DNA of 64,000 nucleotides from CAYLHF01 sp964383365 (GCA_964383365.1 CAYLHF010000011.1:31582-95581); one strand, 5' to 3'. Counted from the stretch's first letter, positions 44,280 to 54,251 are shown. The notes: generated from the letters alone by a model not told the origin. A program made the numbers and translations.

Positions 44280-46385
44280 ATGAGATACGCATGTCTTCCC
44301 CTCCTCACCGCAATGATCCTCTTTTCCGGGTGCAACACATCATCTCCGTCGGATGAAAACCCACTCCTGTCAGAATGGGACACCCCATTTGGTGTGCCAC
44401 CATTCGACGAGATTCAGGGTGCAGATTATCTGCCTGCTTTCGAGACAGCCATCGCGGAGGAAGGTCGTGAGGTCCGGACGATCGCAGACAGTCAGGAACC
44501 GGCCACGTTCGAGAATACGATCGAAGCTCTTGAACGAAGCGGGAAAACACTCGGGAAGGTCGAGAACGTATTTTTTGCTGTTCACTCGGCTAATTCAACC
44601 GATTTGACGCGGGAAACGGCGTCGGCGATTGCCCCGAAACTGTCTGCCCACTACGACGACATCCACCTTGACAAGGCGTTATTCGAGCGCGTCAAGTCGG
44701 TGTACGATCGTCGAGACACCATCGACATCGACGCAGAAGGACAGCGTCTTCTGGAGGAAACGTATAAATCGTTCGTCCGTGGTGGCGCTATGCTGGATCC
44801 TGAGGAGAAAGAACGGATACGGGAGATCAACTCTGAACTCGCAGCATTGACGGAATCGTTCAGTCAGAATTTGCTTGCCGAGACCAATGCCTACACCGTT
44901 CACGTAACGGACCGGGCGAGTCTGGGTGATCTCCCTGGAGGATTGATAGAAGCGGCAGCGGAAGAAGCGAAAAATCAGGGTTATGATCAGGGGTGGCTCT
45001 TTACATTGTCTCGTCCGTCCATCAATCCATTCCTTCAGTATTCGCCCGACCGTGAGGCTCGTCGCAAGCTCTTCCTTGGGTATGCCATGCGGGCGAATAA
45101 TGGCAACGACCACGACAACAACCAATTGCTCGCACGAATCGCCGTGCTCCGCAAAGAGCGCGCTTCGATTCTCGGCTATGCGTCGCACGCCGCCTTCATT
45201 CTCGAAGACAATATGGCCGAGACTCCCGATCGGGTCTACGATCTCCTCGATCAGGTGTGGAAACCTGCGCTGTCCGTGGCTATCAAGGAGCGGAACGAAC
45301 TCCAGGACATGATGCATGCTGACGGTACATCGGGAAAACTGGCCGGCTGGGATTGGCGCTACTACACGGAAAAAATTCGAAAAGATCGGTTTGATTTTAA
45401 CGAGGATGCGCTCGCCCCGTATCTCGAAGTCGGTGCCGTCAGGGATGGGGCCTTCATTCTGGCCAATCGATTATTCGGTCTGACCATTACGCCACTCGAA
45501 AATATGCCCAAATGGCATCCTGACCAGCAGGTTTTCGAGGTAAAAGACCGAGACGGTAGCCACCTCGGGGTGCTCTATATGGATTTCTTTACCCGTGCGA
45601 GCAAGAACGGGGGCGCCTGGATGAACGAAATCAGAGATCAGTCGACACTGGACGGGGTGGTGACTCCAATCGTCACGACTAATTTCAACTTTCCGCCACC
45701 GACGGCATCCTCTCCATCACTACTCTCGTTCGGAAACGCACAGACCCTCTTTCATGAGTTCGGTCACGCCGTTCATGGGCTCCTGTCCCACGTTCGATAT
45801 GCATCACTCTCCGGCACGCACGTACCCAGAGATTACGTGGAATTCCCGTCGCAGGTCATGGAGAACTGGATGAGTGAGCCGGAAGTACTCCGATTATACG
45901 CTAAACACTACCAGACGGGGGAAGTAATCCCGGATGACCTGATCGAAAAAATCAAGGCCACGGACACGTTTAATCAAGGGTTTCTGACCGTTGAATACAT
46001 GGCCGCGGCGTATCTGGATCTTGCCTGGCACACCGTGCCGCCGGCAGATGACGTCGATCCGCGTACGTTCGAAAAATCCACCATGGACACGATCGGACTA
46101 CCGAAAGAAATCATCCCCCGATATCGAAACACCTACTTCTCCCACATTTTTTCCAGTGATCCGGGCTACTCATCAGGATACTATAGCTACCTGTGGTCTG
46201 AAGTACTCGATGCCGATGCATTTGAAGCCTTCAAGGAGACCAGTATTTTCGATGCGGATACCGCCAGACGCTATCGCCACTTGCTGAGTATGGGCGGATC
46301 GCGTCCTGGTATGGACCTGTACGAACAGTTCAGGGGACGGCCACCGGAAATCGGGCCGCTACTTAAACGAAGGGGGCTGAACTGA
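44280..46385 (+). CDS. dcp: M3 family zinc peptidase, lipoprotein (peptidyl-dipeptidase Dcp-like)
   Basis: A 701-residue oligopeptidase. I start at the ATG at 44280, preceded by GGAAG, because it gives a lipoprotein signal (LTAMILFSGC); the frame is open far upstream into kgd, which is only read-through. The zinc site is FHEFGHAVHG, with His492, Glu493 and His496; the third ligand Glu is in DYVEFPSQVMENW. Typical Dcp length is about 680-700. Probably degrades peptides in the periplasm. Starts 48 bases after kgd. Confidence 0.93.
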   Translation: MRYACLPLLTAMILFSGCNTSSPSDENPLLSEWDTPFGVPPFDEIQGADYLPAFETAIAEEGREVRTIADSQEPATFENTIEALERSGKTLGKVENVFFAVHSANSTDLTRETASAIAPKLSAHYDDIHLDKALFERVKSVYDRRDTIDIDAEGQRLLEETYKSFVRGGAMLDPEEKERIREINSELAALTESFSQNLLAETNAYTVHVTDRASLGDLPGGLIEAAAEEAKNQGYDQGWLFTLSRPSINPFLQYSPDREARRKLFLGYAMRANNGNDHDNNQLLARIAVLRKERASILGYASHAAFILEDNMAETPDRVYDLLDQVWKPALSVAIKERNELQDMMHADGTSGKLAGWDWRYYTEKIRKDRFDFNEDALAPYLEVGAVRDGAFILANRLFGLTITPLENMPKWHPDQQVFEVKDRDGSHLGVLYMDFFTRASKNGGAWMNEIRDQSTLDGVVTPIVTTNFNFPPPTASSPSLLSFGNAQTLFHEFGHAVHGLLSHVRYASLSGTHVPRDYVEFPSQVMENWMSEPEVLRLYAKHYQTGEVIPDDLIEKIKATDTFNQGFLTVEYMAAAYLDLAWHTVPPADDVDPRTFEKSTMDTIGLPKEIIPRYRNTYFSHIFSSDPGYSSGYYSYLWSEVLDADAFEAFKETSIFDADTARRYRHLLSMGGSRPGMDLYEQFRGRPPEIGPLLKRRGLN

Positions 46386-46456
46386 GAAAACGGACCGGTC
46401 TGAAAAGAATCCGGGAATAGAAGCGACGCAGAGGACGAGGAAGCCTTCTGAGCGAC

Positions 46457-46645
46457 TTAGTAGCGACGTCTGCGAGAATTGCGAAGTGCTTTCTCTTTGG
46501 CGAGACGTTTTTCCTCGGATGGCTTCGTGAAGGCCATGTTGCCTCTGTAAATGCGCAACACGCGACTACGATTGACAGCTCTCTTGAACCGACGCAGTGC
46601 GCGATCAATGGATTCGTTGTCTCTAACTTTGATACCTACCGGCAC
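46457..46645 (-). CDS. rpsU: 30S ribosomal protein S21
   Basis: Small, basic ribosomal protein. The real start is a GTG at 46645, giving PVGIKVRDNESIDRAL at the N-terminus and 62 residues, the family length. A good Shine-Dalgarno GGAGA lies seven bases upstream. A longer reading from an ATG at 46714 would add residues not found in S21. The tail RNSRRRRY is typical. A strong promoter lies just upstream. Confidence 0.95.
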   Translation of the reverse strand: MPVGIKVRDNESIDRALRRFKRAVNRSRVLRIYRGNMAFTKPSEEKRLAKEKALRNSRRRRY

Positions 46646-46690
46646 AGCAGATTCTCCAGTATCTTGGAAGTGATTTTTATCGAGCCCCGC

Positions 46691-46719
46691 AATATACGCT
46701 TCCATTGGAGGCATTTCAA
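46691..46719 (-). promoter_or_regulatory. Sigma70-type promoter of rpsU
   Basis: Minus strand TTGAAA (46714-46719), 17-base spacer, TATATT (46691-46696). Transcription would begin near 46684, about 40 bases before the GTG start of rpsU. Each hexamer matches consensus at five of six positions. Confidence 0.68.
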
Positions 46720-46773
46720 ACCGTTACCCCCCTCACCGCGTATCAGTTCACGAAATCCTGAAATACCAGAGAA

Positions 46774-47430
46774 TTGAAGAAAATCCGGAAAATCGTTCTT
46801 GCCACCCGAAACAGGGGAAAAATAAAGGAAATGGAGCGCCTCCTCGCGGGTCACCCTATCCATGTCCATTCTCTCGCCGATTTTCCTGATGCTCCCGATG
46901 TCGAGGAAACCGAGGACACCCTCGAAGGAAACGCGATGCTTAAAGCGACAGCTATCTTCGAGCACACCGGTCTGCCATCACTGGCCGACGATACGGGCCT
47001 GGAAGTTGACGTGTTGGACGGAAGGCCAGGGGTCTTTTCAGCCCGATTCGCGGGTGAACAAGCCAGCGACGCCGACAATCGGGCCCTCCTGCTGAATCTG
47101 CTTGCAGGAGAAGAAAACAGGACAGCGCGATTCAAAACCGTAGTCGCGATTCACGATACCGACGGCATCACGTATTTCGAAGGCGTCTGTGAGGGTCACA
47201 TCACCCGTCAGGAACGTGGAATGGGAGGGTTTGGATATGACCCTATTTTCGTTCCCGAGGATTCGGACTGCACGTTTGCAGAACTGGATGCCAAGGAAAA
47301 AAACAGAATCAGCCACCGGGGAAGAGCAATGGCTGCGTACGTATCTTCGCTGGACGGAGCGCTCACCCATGTCAGAGGCGAAGCGGCTCGCAACCCTGAA
47401 AGAGTAACCGACCAGGTTGACGACCCATGA
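46774..47430 (+). CDS. rdgB: Non-canonical purine NTP pyrophosphatase (RdgB/HAM1)
   Basis: House-cleaning hydrolase of ITP, dITP and XTP. The 218 residues start at a TTG at 46774. Motifs are IVLATRNRGKIKE (N-terminal), ETEDTLEGNAMLKA, SLADDTGLEVDVLDGRPGV and GGFGYDPIF with SHRGRA near the C-terminus. All are hallmark HAM1 positions. The stop codon overlaps the dtd start (ATGA), so the two nucleotide/tRNA quality-control genes are coupled. Confidence 0.95.
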   Translation: MKKIRKIVLATRNRGKIKEMERLLAGHPIHVHSLADFPDAPDVEETEDTLEGNAMLKATAIFEHTGLPSLADDTGLEVDVLDGRPGVFSARFAGEQASDADNRALLLNLLAGEENRTARFKTVVAIHDTDGITYFEGVCEGHITRQERGMGGFGYDPIFVPEDSDCTFAELDAKEKNRISHRGRAMAAYVSSLDGALTHVRGEAARNPERVTDQVDDP

Positions 47431-47876
47431 TTGCCCTCGTTCAACGTGTTTCAGAAGCCAGCGTGACCGTCGAAGGTAGCCTCACCGGCTCCATCGGTAC
47501 CGGGATGCTCATTCTTCTGGGGGTTCATCGTGACGATACCGAGAAGGAACTGGAGTGGGTTGCCCGAAAGTGTCTTAATCTCCGCATATTCAATGACGAC
47601 GAGGGAAAAATGAATCGGTCGATCAACGATATCGGAGGAGAGATCCTCATCGTATCGCAATTCACCTTGTATGGCAATACGAGGAAAGGAAACCGACCTT
47701 CATTCATCGACTCCGCTGGCGAAAAGACGGCCCGGCCGCTTTACGAGGCGTTCATAAACAGGTTGGAGCAACGGGCACCGGGGTCCATTCAAACGGGAGA
47801 ATTCGGTGCCATGATGAACGTGCATCTTGTCAACGACGGTCCGGTTACTCTGTGGGTTGAAAAACAACCGATATGA
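47427..47876 (+). CDS. dtd: D-aminoacyl-tRNA deacylase
   Basis: Removes D-amino acids mischarged onto tRNA. The 149-residue length is exact for DTD1. It shows MIALVQRVSEASVTV at the N-terminus, the catalytic SQFTLYGNTRKGNRPSF, and NDGPVTLWVE at the C-terminus (usually NxGPVT, cross-subunit motif). Overlaps rdgB by four bases. Confidence 0.96.
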   Translation: MIALVQRVSEASVTVEGSLTGSIGTGMLILLGVHRDDTEKELEWVARKCLNLRIFNDDEGKMNRSINDIGGEILIVSQFTLYGNTRKGNRPSFIDSAGEKTARPLYEAFINRLEQRAPGSIQTGEFGAMMNVHLVNDGPVTLWVEKQPI

Positions 47877-47911
47877 ATACCCGTCTCCATCCCTAACTCA
47901 AGCGTTGAGCC

Positions 47912-49573
47912 ATGAAAAACCGACTCTCATTTGTTGTCCTGACGTTTACCGTCTGCCTGGCTGGCTGCCGGAAACCAACAGTCGATCCAGCTTCATTCGT
48001 GCTCGTTGACGCTACGATCTACACCGAAGTGGAATCGAGTCCGGTGGTGGAGGCCATGGCGGTCGTCGAAGGCAAAGTAGCCATGATCGGAGACCGCGAA
48101 GCGGTAACGAGCGCCTTTCCGGATCTTCCGAAACATTCGGGCAATGGACGCGCTGTTGTCCCGGGCTTGATTGATGCGCACGGTCATCTAATGGGTCTCG
48201 GAATCGAACAGCTTCAGGTGAACCTGAGAGGTGCCACCTCCATCAAAGAGGTCGTAACCAGAGTCCAGACCTTCGCCGAGTCCGCTCCGGACAGTGTCTG
48301 GATCAGTGGACGGGGATGGAATCAGGCACTCTGGGCAGATCGCGCATTCCCGACCCACGAGGATCTGGACGCTGCGTTTCCAAACCGTCCGGTCTGGCTG
48401 CGCCGGATTGACGGCCACGCTGCCTGGGCGAATACCGCTGCCATGAAAACAGTAGGTCTCGACTCCCTTCGTGCGTTAACCGATCCGGTGGGAGGTCGCA
48501 TCGTTCGAGACGAGAGCGGAGAACCCACAGGAGTCTTCGTAGACGCAGCCATGCGATATGTCGGTAATCAACAGCCGGAACTGACCGACGAACAGCTCGA
48601 TCTGGCACTCGAGCTGGCAACGAAAGAGACGGCCCGTCTTGGACTGACGGGCGTCCACGATGCGGGAGCCGGTCACGACACGATTGAGCGCTACAAGAGA
48701 GCCATCGACGCCGGGACCATGAATCTCCGGGTGTATGCCATGGTCGGAGGGCGTGGAGACACCTTCGACGAGTACTGCAACAGGCCACTACTCGACTATG
48801 GAGATATGCTCACGGTACGGTCTGTCAAGATGTATGTCGATGGGGCGCTCGGTAGCCGGGGAGCGGCGATGATTGACGAATATTCGGATGATCACGGGAA
48901 TTACGGTTTGCTTCGGGTCGATCCGGAAACCTATACCGAAGATGTACGGGCAGCCCTGGATTGTGGGTACCAGGTCAATTCACATGCAATTGGAGACCGG
49001 GGAAACCGAGTCGTTCTCGATGCATACGAGGCGGCCGGAATTACGAAAGAAGGGCGCCACCGCGACGAACACTCGCAGGTAGTGACCCTCGAAGACATCC
49101 CCCGATTTGCCGCTCTCGGAATCGTCGCATCCATGCAGCCCACACATGCTACGAGTGATAAAAATATGGCTGAAGATCGGATCGGGCCGTATCGGATCAA
49201 GGGAGCATACGCCTGGAGGAAATATCTCGACCAAGACACGCCACTCGCATTTGGATCGGACTTCCCCGTCGAGAAAGCAGATCCTCTTGAGGGCTTCTTT
49301 GCCTCCGTTACCCGCCAGGACCGATCGCTTCAACCCGAGGGAGGATGGTATCCGGAAGAACGCCTTACCAGAGAAGAAACACTATCCGCTTTCACTCGAA
49401 CCGCAGCGTGGGCTGCGTTTGAGGAAGACCGTTACGGTTCTTTGAAAGTGGGTAATTTTGCAGATTTTGTGATTCTGTCGAAGGATATTATGCGTATTCC
49501 CACTCCTCAGGTTCTGGAGACGGAAGTACTGGCAACCTACCTCGGTGGGTTGCGTATCTTCGGCGACTTGTAA
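47912..49573 (+). CDS. Amidohydrolase family lipoprotein (YtcJ-like)
   Basis: A 553-residue metal-dependent hydrolase of the amidohydrolase_3 branch. The leader TFTVCLAGC has lipidated Cys19, so it acts outside the cytoplasm. The metal-binding HxH is in GLIDAHGHLMGLG, with further His residues in VNSHAIGDRGNR and RDEHSQVV, and the Asp in AFGSDFPVE. In this family substrates are often N-acylated or imino compounds but are rarely known; function here is not predicted. Follows dtd by 35 bases. Confidence 0.86.
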   Translation: MKNRLSFVVLTFTVCLAGCRKPTVDPASFVLVDATIYTEVESSPVVEAMAVVEGKVAMIGDREAVTSAFPDLPKHSGNGRAVVPGLIDAHGHLMGLGIEQLQVNLRGATSIKEVVTRVQTFAESAPDSVWISGRGWNQALWADRAFPTHEDLDAAFPNRPVWLRRIDGHAAWANTAAMKTVGLDSLRALTDPVGGRIVRDESGEPTGVFVDAAMRYVGNQQPELTDEQLDLALELATKETARLGLTGVHDAGAGHDTIERYKRAIDAGTMNLRVYAMVGGRGDTFDEYCNRPLLDYGDMLTVRSVKMYVDGALGSRGAAMIDEYSDDHGNYGLLRVDPETYTEDVRAALDCGYQVNSHAIGDRGNRVVLDAYEAAGITKEGRHRDEHSQVVTLEDIPRFAALGIVASMQPTHATSDKNMAEDRIGPYRIKGAYAWRKYLDQDTPLAFGSDFPVEKADPLEGFFASVTRQDRSLQPEGGWYPEERLTREETLSAFTRTAAWAAFEEDRYGSLKVGNFADFVILSKDIMRIPTPQVLETEVLATYLGGLRIFGDL

Positions 49574-49652
49574 TACTGTTGGACGCTAACATCGCCGGAC
49601 AGTAACACTGCGAGGCGGTTTTTCAGGAAAAGTATCTGCATCCCGAATCTGT

Positions 49653-50651
49653 GTGAATACATCGACCGACATACTGACTGATTCCTTCGGTAGGAATCAT
49701 ACGTACCTTCGTATCGCGCTCACCGAGCGGTGTAATCTCAGATGCACGTACTGCATGCCTGCATCTGGCATAGAACTCCGCCCGAAGAGTGAAATGCTTA
49801 CGTACGAGGAAATCGTCCGGCTGGCGACAGTCTTTTCCGCAGCCGGAGTAACCAAGATTCGCCTGACGGGTGGGGAACCCCTCATTCGAAAAGACATCAT
49901 CTCCCTGGTCGAAAAGTTACGGGACCTTCCCGGGGTCGAGACGCTCGCGATTACTACCAATGCTCTCCTGCTGAGCGAAAAAATCGCCGATCTCAGAAGA
50001 GCCGGGATCGATCTCATCAACATCAGCCTGGACACGCTTCGACCCGAACGATTTCAGGTTATCAGTCGACGAGATAAATTTCCCCTCGTTAGACAGGCCA
50101 TTCGTGATGCAGTCGATGCAGGATATGATCCGGTAAAAGTAAACTGTGTCGTTCTCAGGGGTTTCAACGAGGACGAATTGGTGGATTTTGTACGTCTCAC
50201 TGAAAAAGACCCGATCGAGGTTCGGTTCATTGAGTATATGCCCTTCGGCGGTAATGACTGGTCGGACAAGGATTTCATCCCGTATCGGGAAATGATATCG
50301 ATTATTGAAAAAGAGCTGCCGGAACTGGAGCGGCTGGACGATGCCGCCCATGAAACGTCCAAGACCTACCAGGTGCCCGGGTTCTGTGGCAGAGTCGGTT
50401 TCATTACCTCGATGAGTGACGACTTCTGTAGTTCCTGCAACCGAATCCGTCTTACCGCGGACGGCAACCTGAAAGTGTGTCTCTTCGGCTCAGCCGAAGT
50501 AAGCCTTCGCGACGCCATTCGTGCGGGAGCCACGGACCAGGAACTCGCCGGTTTAATCTCAACCGCCATCGGACGCAAAAAGGCCGCTCATGACGGGATG
50601 TATGAAATTGCAAAATCGGATAACCGTCCCATGATCCTGATCGGTGGATGA
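49653..50651 (+). CDS. moaA: GTP 3',8-cyclase MoaA
   Basis: Radical-SAM enzyme that makes 3',8-cH2-GTP in molybdenum cofactor biosynthesis. It starts at a GTG at 49653 and has 332 residues. The N-terminal cluster motif is C27, C31, C34 (ERCNLRCTYC); the C-terminal cluster uses CSSCNRIRLT and a later Cys in LKVCLFG. The conserved terminal GG (MILIGG) is present. moaC follows; other Moco genes are not in the window. Confidence 0.96.
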   Translation: MNTSTDILTDSFGRNHTYLRIALTERCNLRCTYCMPASGIELRPKSEMLTYEEIVRLATVFSAAGVTKIRLTGGEPLIRKDIISLVEKLRDLPGVETLAITTNALLLSEKIADLRRAGIDLINISLDTLRPERFQVISRRDKFPLVRQAIRDAVDAGYDPVKVNCVVLRGFNEDELVDFVRLTEKDPIEVRFIEYMPFGGNDWSDKDFIPYREMISIIEKELPELERLDDAAHETSKTYQVPGFCGRVGFITSMSDDFCSSCNRIRLTADGNLKVCLFGSAEVSLRDAIRAGATDQELAGLISTAIGRKKAAHDGMYEIAKSDNRPMILIGG

Positions 50652-50740
50652 CATGACAACCAGCCGATGCCGAACCCTCTTTGAACCCAGCCGTTCAATG
50701 CTCATATTCCCTGTTCACCTGTTTCGAACGCCAGACTCGC

Positions 50741-51226
50741 ATGCCCACATTTACCCATGTTAATCCGGAAGGTGGTGTCCAGATGGTCGACATCTCCGAC
50801 AAAACCGGAACGGTCAGGACAGCCGTCGCGGAAGGGCTGATTCTGCTCGGAACGGAAGCCTTTAAACAGGTAGCCGAGAACACAGTCAGAAAAGGAGATG
50901 TGCTGGGTATCGCCCAGATCGCGGGAATTATGGGTGCGAAAGAGACCTCCCGACTGATTCCTCTCTGTCATCAACTGCAACTCACGGGCGTTGACGTGGA
51001 ACTTACGCTCGACGAGAGTCGGAGCGCGGTAAACGTCCGCTCTTATGCCAAGAGTATGGGCCCGACCGGTGTTGAGATGGAGGCGCTGACGGCGGTATCG
51101 GTAGCGTGCCTGACGATCTACGACATGTGTAAATCGATATCGAAGCAGATGGAAATCACGTCTATTCATCTGGTCGCAAAGACCGGTGGACAGAGCGGGG
51201 ACTTCCGGCGGTCAGAAGAAGATTAA
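50741..51226 (+). CDS. moaC: Cyclic pyranopterin monophosphate synthase MoaC
   Basis: Acts directly after MoaA to form cPMP. The ATG at 50741 gives 161 residues, the normal MoaC length, beginning FTHVNPEGGVQMVDISDK. Other motifs are IAGIMGAKETSRLIPLCHQL, GVEMEALTAVSVACLTIYDM and the C-terminal LVAKTGGQSGDF. About 90 bases separate it from moaA. This is consistent with a two-gene Moco unit. Confidence 0.96.
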   Translation: MPTFTHVNPEGGVQMVDISDKTGTVRTAVAEGLILLGTEAFKQVAENTVRKGDVLGIAQIAGIMGAKETSRLIPLCHQLQLTGVDVELTLDESRSAVNVRSYAKSMGPTGVEMEALTAVSVACLTIYDMCKSISKQMEITSIHLVAKTGGQSGDFRRSEED

Positions 51227-51241
51227 TTACGGAGTATAGCT

Positions 51242-52240
51242 ATGGATATGTTGTTTACAGCGACCGGCGTCATGTTGATCGCCGTCATTCTGCTAGGAAT
51301 GATGGTCTTTCTCTACTTTATCCCCATCGGACTTTGGGTGACCGCCTATTTCTCAGGAGTGCATTTGAAGCTGATTCGCGACCTGGTAGGGATGCGACTT
51401 CGGAAAGTACCCCCGATCGCAATCGTCAAACCACTGATCACAGCTCATAAAGCAGGAATTGTTCTGGATCCTCCTCAACTCGAGGCACACTTCCTTGCCG
51501 GCGGCCATGTCCAATCGGTGATCAATTCCCTGATTTCCGCCGACAAGGCAAACATCGACCTGACGTTTGAGCGCGCCACGGCCATCGATCTCGCCGGTCG
51601 GGACGTATTCGAGGCCGTTCAGGTCTCGGTCAATCCGAAAGTCATCGAGACACCCCCGGTGTCAGCAATCGCAAAAGATGGCATTCAGCTCCGGGCCATG
51701 GCGCGGGTGACAGTCCGGGCCAATATTGAGCGGCTCGTCGGTGGTGCGGGTGAGGAAACGATTATCGCGCGCGTGGGCGAGGGGATCGTATCCACCATCG
51801 GATCTTCTCAGACGCATAAACTGGTCCTGGAGAACCCGGACAGTATATCGAAAGTCGTCCTGGGAAAAGGCCTCGATGCCGGAACCGCGTTTGAGATACT
51901 CTCCATTGATATTGCCGACGTCGATGTCGGTGAGAATATCGGTGCCAAGCTCCAGACCGATCAGGCCGAGGCCGATCTTAAAATCGCTCAGGCAAAAGCC
52001 GAGGAACGCCGCGCAGCTGCGGTAGCGCACGAACAGGAAATGCGAGCATCAGTCGTTGAGCAACGAGCCCGGGTTGTCGCTGCTGAGGCCGAAATTCCCC
52101 TGGCTATGGCCGATGCTTTTCGGGAAGGCAATCTGGGAGTTATGGATTATTACAACCTGCGTAATATCGAGTCAGACACCAAGATGCGCGACTCCATCAG
52201 CAAGTCGGGAGACGGTCCTGATCCGTCCGGCGCAAAGTGA
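51242..52240 (+). CDS. floA: Flotillin-like protein FloA
   Basis: Membrane scaffold protein (UPF0365). A membrane hairpin lies at about residues 8-40; the PHB-like domain follows ([47 protein letters not shown]), then an Ala/Glu-rich coiled coil (about 235-300). The 332 residues match FloA in Firmicutes and Bacteroidota. Often linked to an NfeD gene; here it follows moaC by 15 bases with none seen. Likely role: organising membrane microdomains. Confidence 0.95.
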   Translation: MDMLFTATGVMLIAVILLGMMVFLYFIPIGLWVTAYFSGVHLKLIRDLVGMRLRKVPPIAIVKPLITAHKAGIVLDPPQLEAHFLAGGHVQSVINSLISADKANIDLTFERATAIDLAGRDVFEAVQVSVNPKVIETPPVSAIAKDGIQLRAMARVTVRANIERLVGGAGEETIIARVGEGIVSTIGSSQTHKLVLENPDSISKVVLGKGLDAGTAFEILSIDIADVDVGENIGAKLQTDQAEADLKIAQAKAEERRAAAVAHEQEMRASVVEQRARVVAAEAEIPLAMADAFREGNLGVMDYYNLRNIESDTKMRDSISKSGDGPDPSGAK

Positions 52241-52917
52241 GGTCAGATCGTAGGGAATCGGGCGTAGAGACTGCCGAAATGAATCCTTTTTCCATCGCCG
52301 TATTTGCGGCGGCAGGTACCCACGTCCTGTTTCAGGATCTGCTTGCGGGCGTCCTCGAGTTAATTCCAGATGTCGATCCATCACGAGTGGCTGAAGAAAC
52401 CCTCTCGCTCCTGGCCGTTGTCGGCGCGCGGGCAGTCGAGGAGGGGTCGGCAGGCGTTCCGACCGCGCGCCTCATTGGAGACAGCGTGTTGGGTATGCCC
52501 TACGCATTCCGGGACTATACGCTCGGTAGCGAAATGTTGGCTGACGAGATGTCCGCACAGGGGGCGCCACGGAACAATGCACAGGGGGCGCCACCCGCTG
52601 GCGAAGAAACCGATCCCGTTCCGAACTCGGATATTCACACACAGTCGGTGCAGATCGGGGAACGTCTGGCTAAAATACAAGATTTCTACGAAGAACAATT
52701 TCCCGTCGGTACGTCCATCCGACTCCCCATCCTGCAGGACAAGCTCGTATTGTGGATGGGTAGAATCAGTCCGCCGGGACTGGATTCAACTCCCGCCGAA
52801 CGCGTAACCGCCTCGCGAGCGCCGATCCTGCTCGCCCACCACGCACGACTGATCACCGCGTACGTTCGTCATGCCGTCAGCTTGAACGATCCTGACTCTC
52901 ATCTTCCGAAGGAGTAG
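52237..52917 (+). CDS. Unknown protein downstream of floA with internal short repeat
   Basis: I do not recognise this protein. It has 226 residues from the GTG at 52237, whose GTGA overlaps the floA stop; an ATG at 52279 would give 212. Residues about 15-105 look helical and Ala/Val-rich ([16 protein letters not shown]). A hydrophilic linker follows, with two copies of AQGAP (about 107-120), then a second helical region. No signal peptide is evident. It overlaps the convergent CNNM-type gene by 41 bases. Coupling to floA suggests a membrane-related role. Confidence 0.6.
   Translation: MRSDRRESGVETAEMNPFSIAVFAAAGTHVLFQDLLAGVLELIPDVDPSRVAEETLSLLAVVGARAVEEGSAGVPTARLIGDSVLGMPYAFRDYTLGSEMLADEMSAQGAPRNNAQGAPPAGEETDPVPNSDIHTQSVQIGERLAKIQDFYEEQFPVGTSIRLPILQDKLVLWMGRISPPGLDSTPAERVTASRAPILLAHHARLITAYVRHAVSLNDPDSHLPKE
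52555..52594 (+). repeat. 16-bp direct repeat within the floA-downstream gene
   Basis: Two identical 16-base copies (GCACAGGGGGCGCCAC) begin 24 bases apart, at 52555-52570 and 52579-52594. The period is eight codons, giving the linker AQGAPRNN then AQGAPPAG. Confidence 0.9.
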
Positions 52918-54181
52918 AATCGGATCGCGTGATCCGGACCAACTCGACCCGGTTGGCAGATGCCTGGAGAATCGTAAATCGGAAGCCATCGACTTCGAAT
53001 TCGTCCCTGAGCGCCGGAATCGTTCCCAGACGCTCGAGTAGATATCCTGCGATCGTCTCGTAGTCTCCCTCCGGTAACTCAAGACCGGTCTCTTCTCTGA
53101 GTTCATCAACCTCGATTCGACCCGAGGCAATCACCGTCCTGTCATCGACAATCCGGAGTACGTGGTCTTCGGTGTCAAATTCGTCCTGAATATCGCCGAC
53201 AAGCTCTTCGAGCAGATCCTCTGATGTGACAAGTCCGGCCGTTCCTCCATATTCATCAATCACGATCGCGATCGATGTCTTACTGTCCAAAAATTCCTGT
53301 AGCAGGTCCTTCGATAATTTTGTCTCCGGAACGAATGCGGCCTTCCGCATCACCTCTTCGATTCGCTCGGGTTTATCGAATAGATCATAGGCGAAAACAA
53401 TACCTACGATATTATCTATGTTTTCCCTGTAGATGGGAATTTTGGAGTGTCCCGAAGCCACAAATGCCTCTACAAGGTCCGCCACAGACGTACCCTCTTC
53501 CACGGCGACGATGTCCGTTCTGGGGAGCATCGACTCTTTAACCTTGATAGATCCGAGCGCGAACACGTTGGAGAGAAGGGTACTCTCCTCCTCGTCAATA
53601 TCGAGTTCACCACTGGCCTTGCTCTCCTCGAGAAGCATCTCAAAATCTCGACGCATATACGTGTTATATGCATCCGCATCCGCTTTCACGCATTTCATGA
53701 CAAAAAGCGCCGACCACCTGGCCACTTTCACCATCGGAAACAGGATGAAGTACGACAGTCGAAGTGGAAGAGCCAGAAGAAAGACGGCACGATTAGCGGT
53801 TTCCCGAAGAATCGATTTAGGAATGATCTCGCCCACGACCAGGACAATGGTAGACGCAATGATCGTTTGAGCCACCAGGACAAGTGCGCCCAGAGACGGT
53901 CCACTCAGCCCGAGCGTCGTCCCGAAGAAGGCATTCAGGGGAGCATTCATCAGCAACGCAAACAGCGTCGAGTAGACCACGAGAGCCAGGTTGTTACCGA
54001 CAAGCGTCGTTGTCAGGAGCGTGGCAGGATCTGAGAGAAAACGCCGGGCGATACTACTCAGGAGTCCGCCGCGTCGGGCCAGCACCTCCACCCGGAGTCG
54101 ATTGGCAGCGACATAGGCAATTTCAGATCCGGAAAAGAACGCACTCAACAGGAGGGACAATATGACGAGCGTGAGAATCAT
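52877..54181 (-). CDS. CNNM/CorC (hemolysin C) family transporter
   Basis: A 434-residue inner-membrane protein. The DUF21/CNNM domain spans about 1-200 with four membrane helices (FFSGSEIAYVAANRLRVE is the family signature). A paired CBS module covers about 215-340 (SMLPRTDIVAVEEGTSV; SIAIVIDEYGGTAGLVTSEDLLEELVG). The CorC_HlyC ligand domain is at the C-terminus (IASGRIEVDELREETGLELP). Likely Mg2+/Co2+ transport or efflux. The historic name hemolysin is not functional evidence. Its 3' end overlaps the convergent unknown gene. Confidence 0.9.
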   Translation of the reverse strand: MILTLVILSLLLSAFFSGSEIAYVAANRLRVEVLARRGGLLSSIARRFLSDPATLLTTTLVGNNLALVVYSTLFALLMNAPLNAFFGTTLGLSGPSLGALVLVAQTIIASTIVLVVGEIIPKSILRETANRAVFLLALPLRLSYFILFPMVKVARWSALFVMKCVKADADAYNTYMRRDFEMLLEESKASGELDIDEEESTLLSNVFALGSIKVKESMLPRTDIVAVEEGTSVADLVEAFVASGHSKIPIYRENIDNIVGIVFAYDLFDKPERIEEVMRKAAFVPETKLSKDLLQEFLDSKTSIAIVIDEYGGTAGLVTSEDLLEELVGDIQDEFDTEDHVLRIVDDRTVIASGRIEVDELREETGLELPEGDYETIAGYLLERLGTIPALRDEFEVDGFRFTILQASANRVELVRITRSDSTPSEDESQDRSS

Positions 54182-54251
54182 CCCGGAATGTCTGTATTCC
54201 TACCGGAACGGTATTCACATGCCGATACCTGCCGTGTGGGAGAGTGAATCA

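Noticed and set aside
46646..46714. Longer rpsU product starting at the ATG at 46714
   Set aside because: The 23 extra residues are not S21-like; the GTG at 46645 has a good ribosome binding site and gives the exact family length, and the promoter -10 lies inside the supposed extension.
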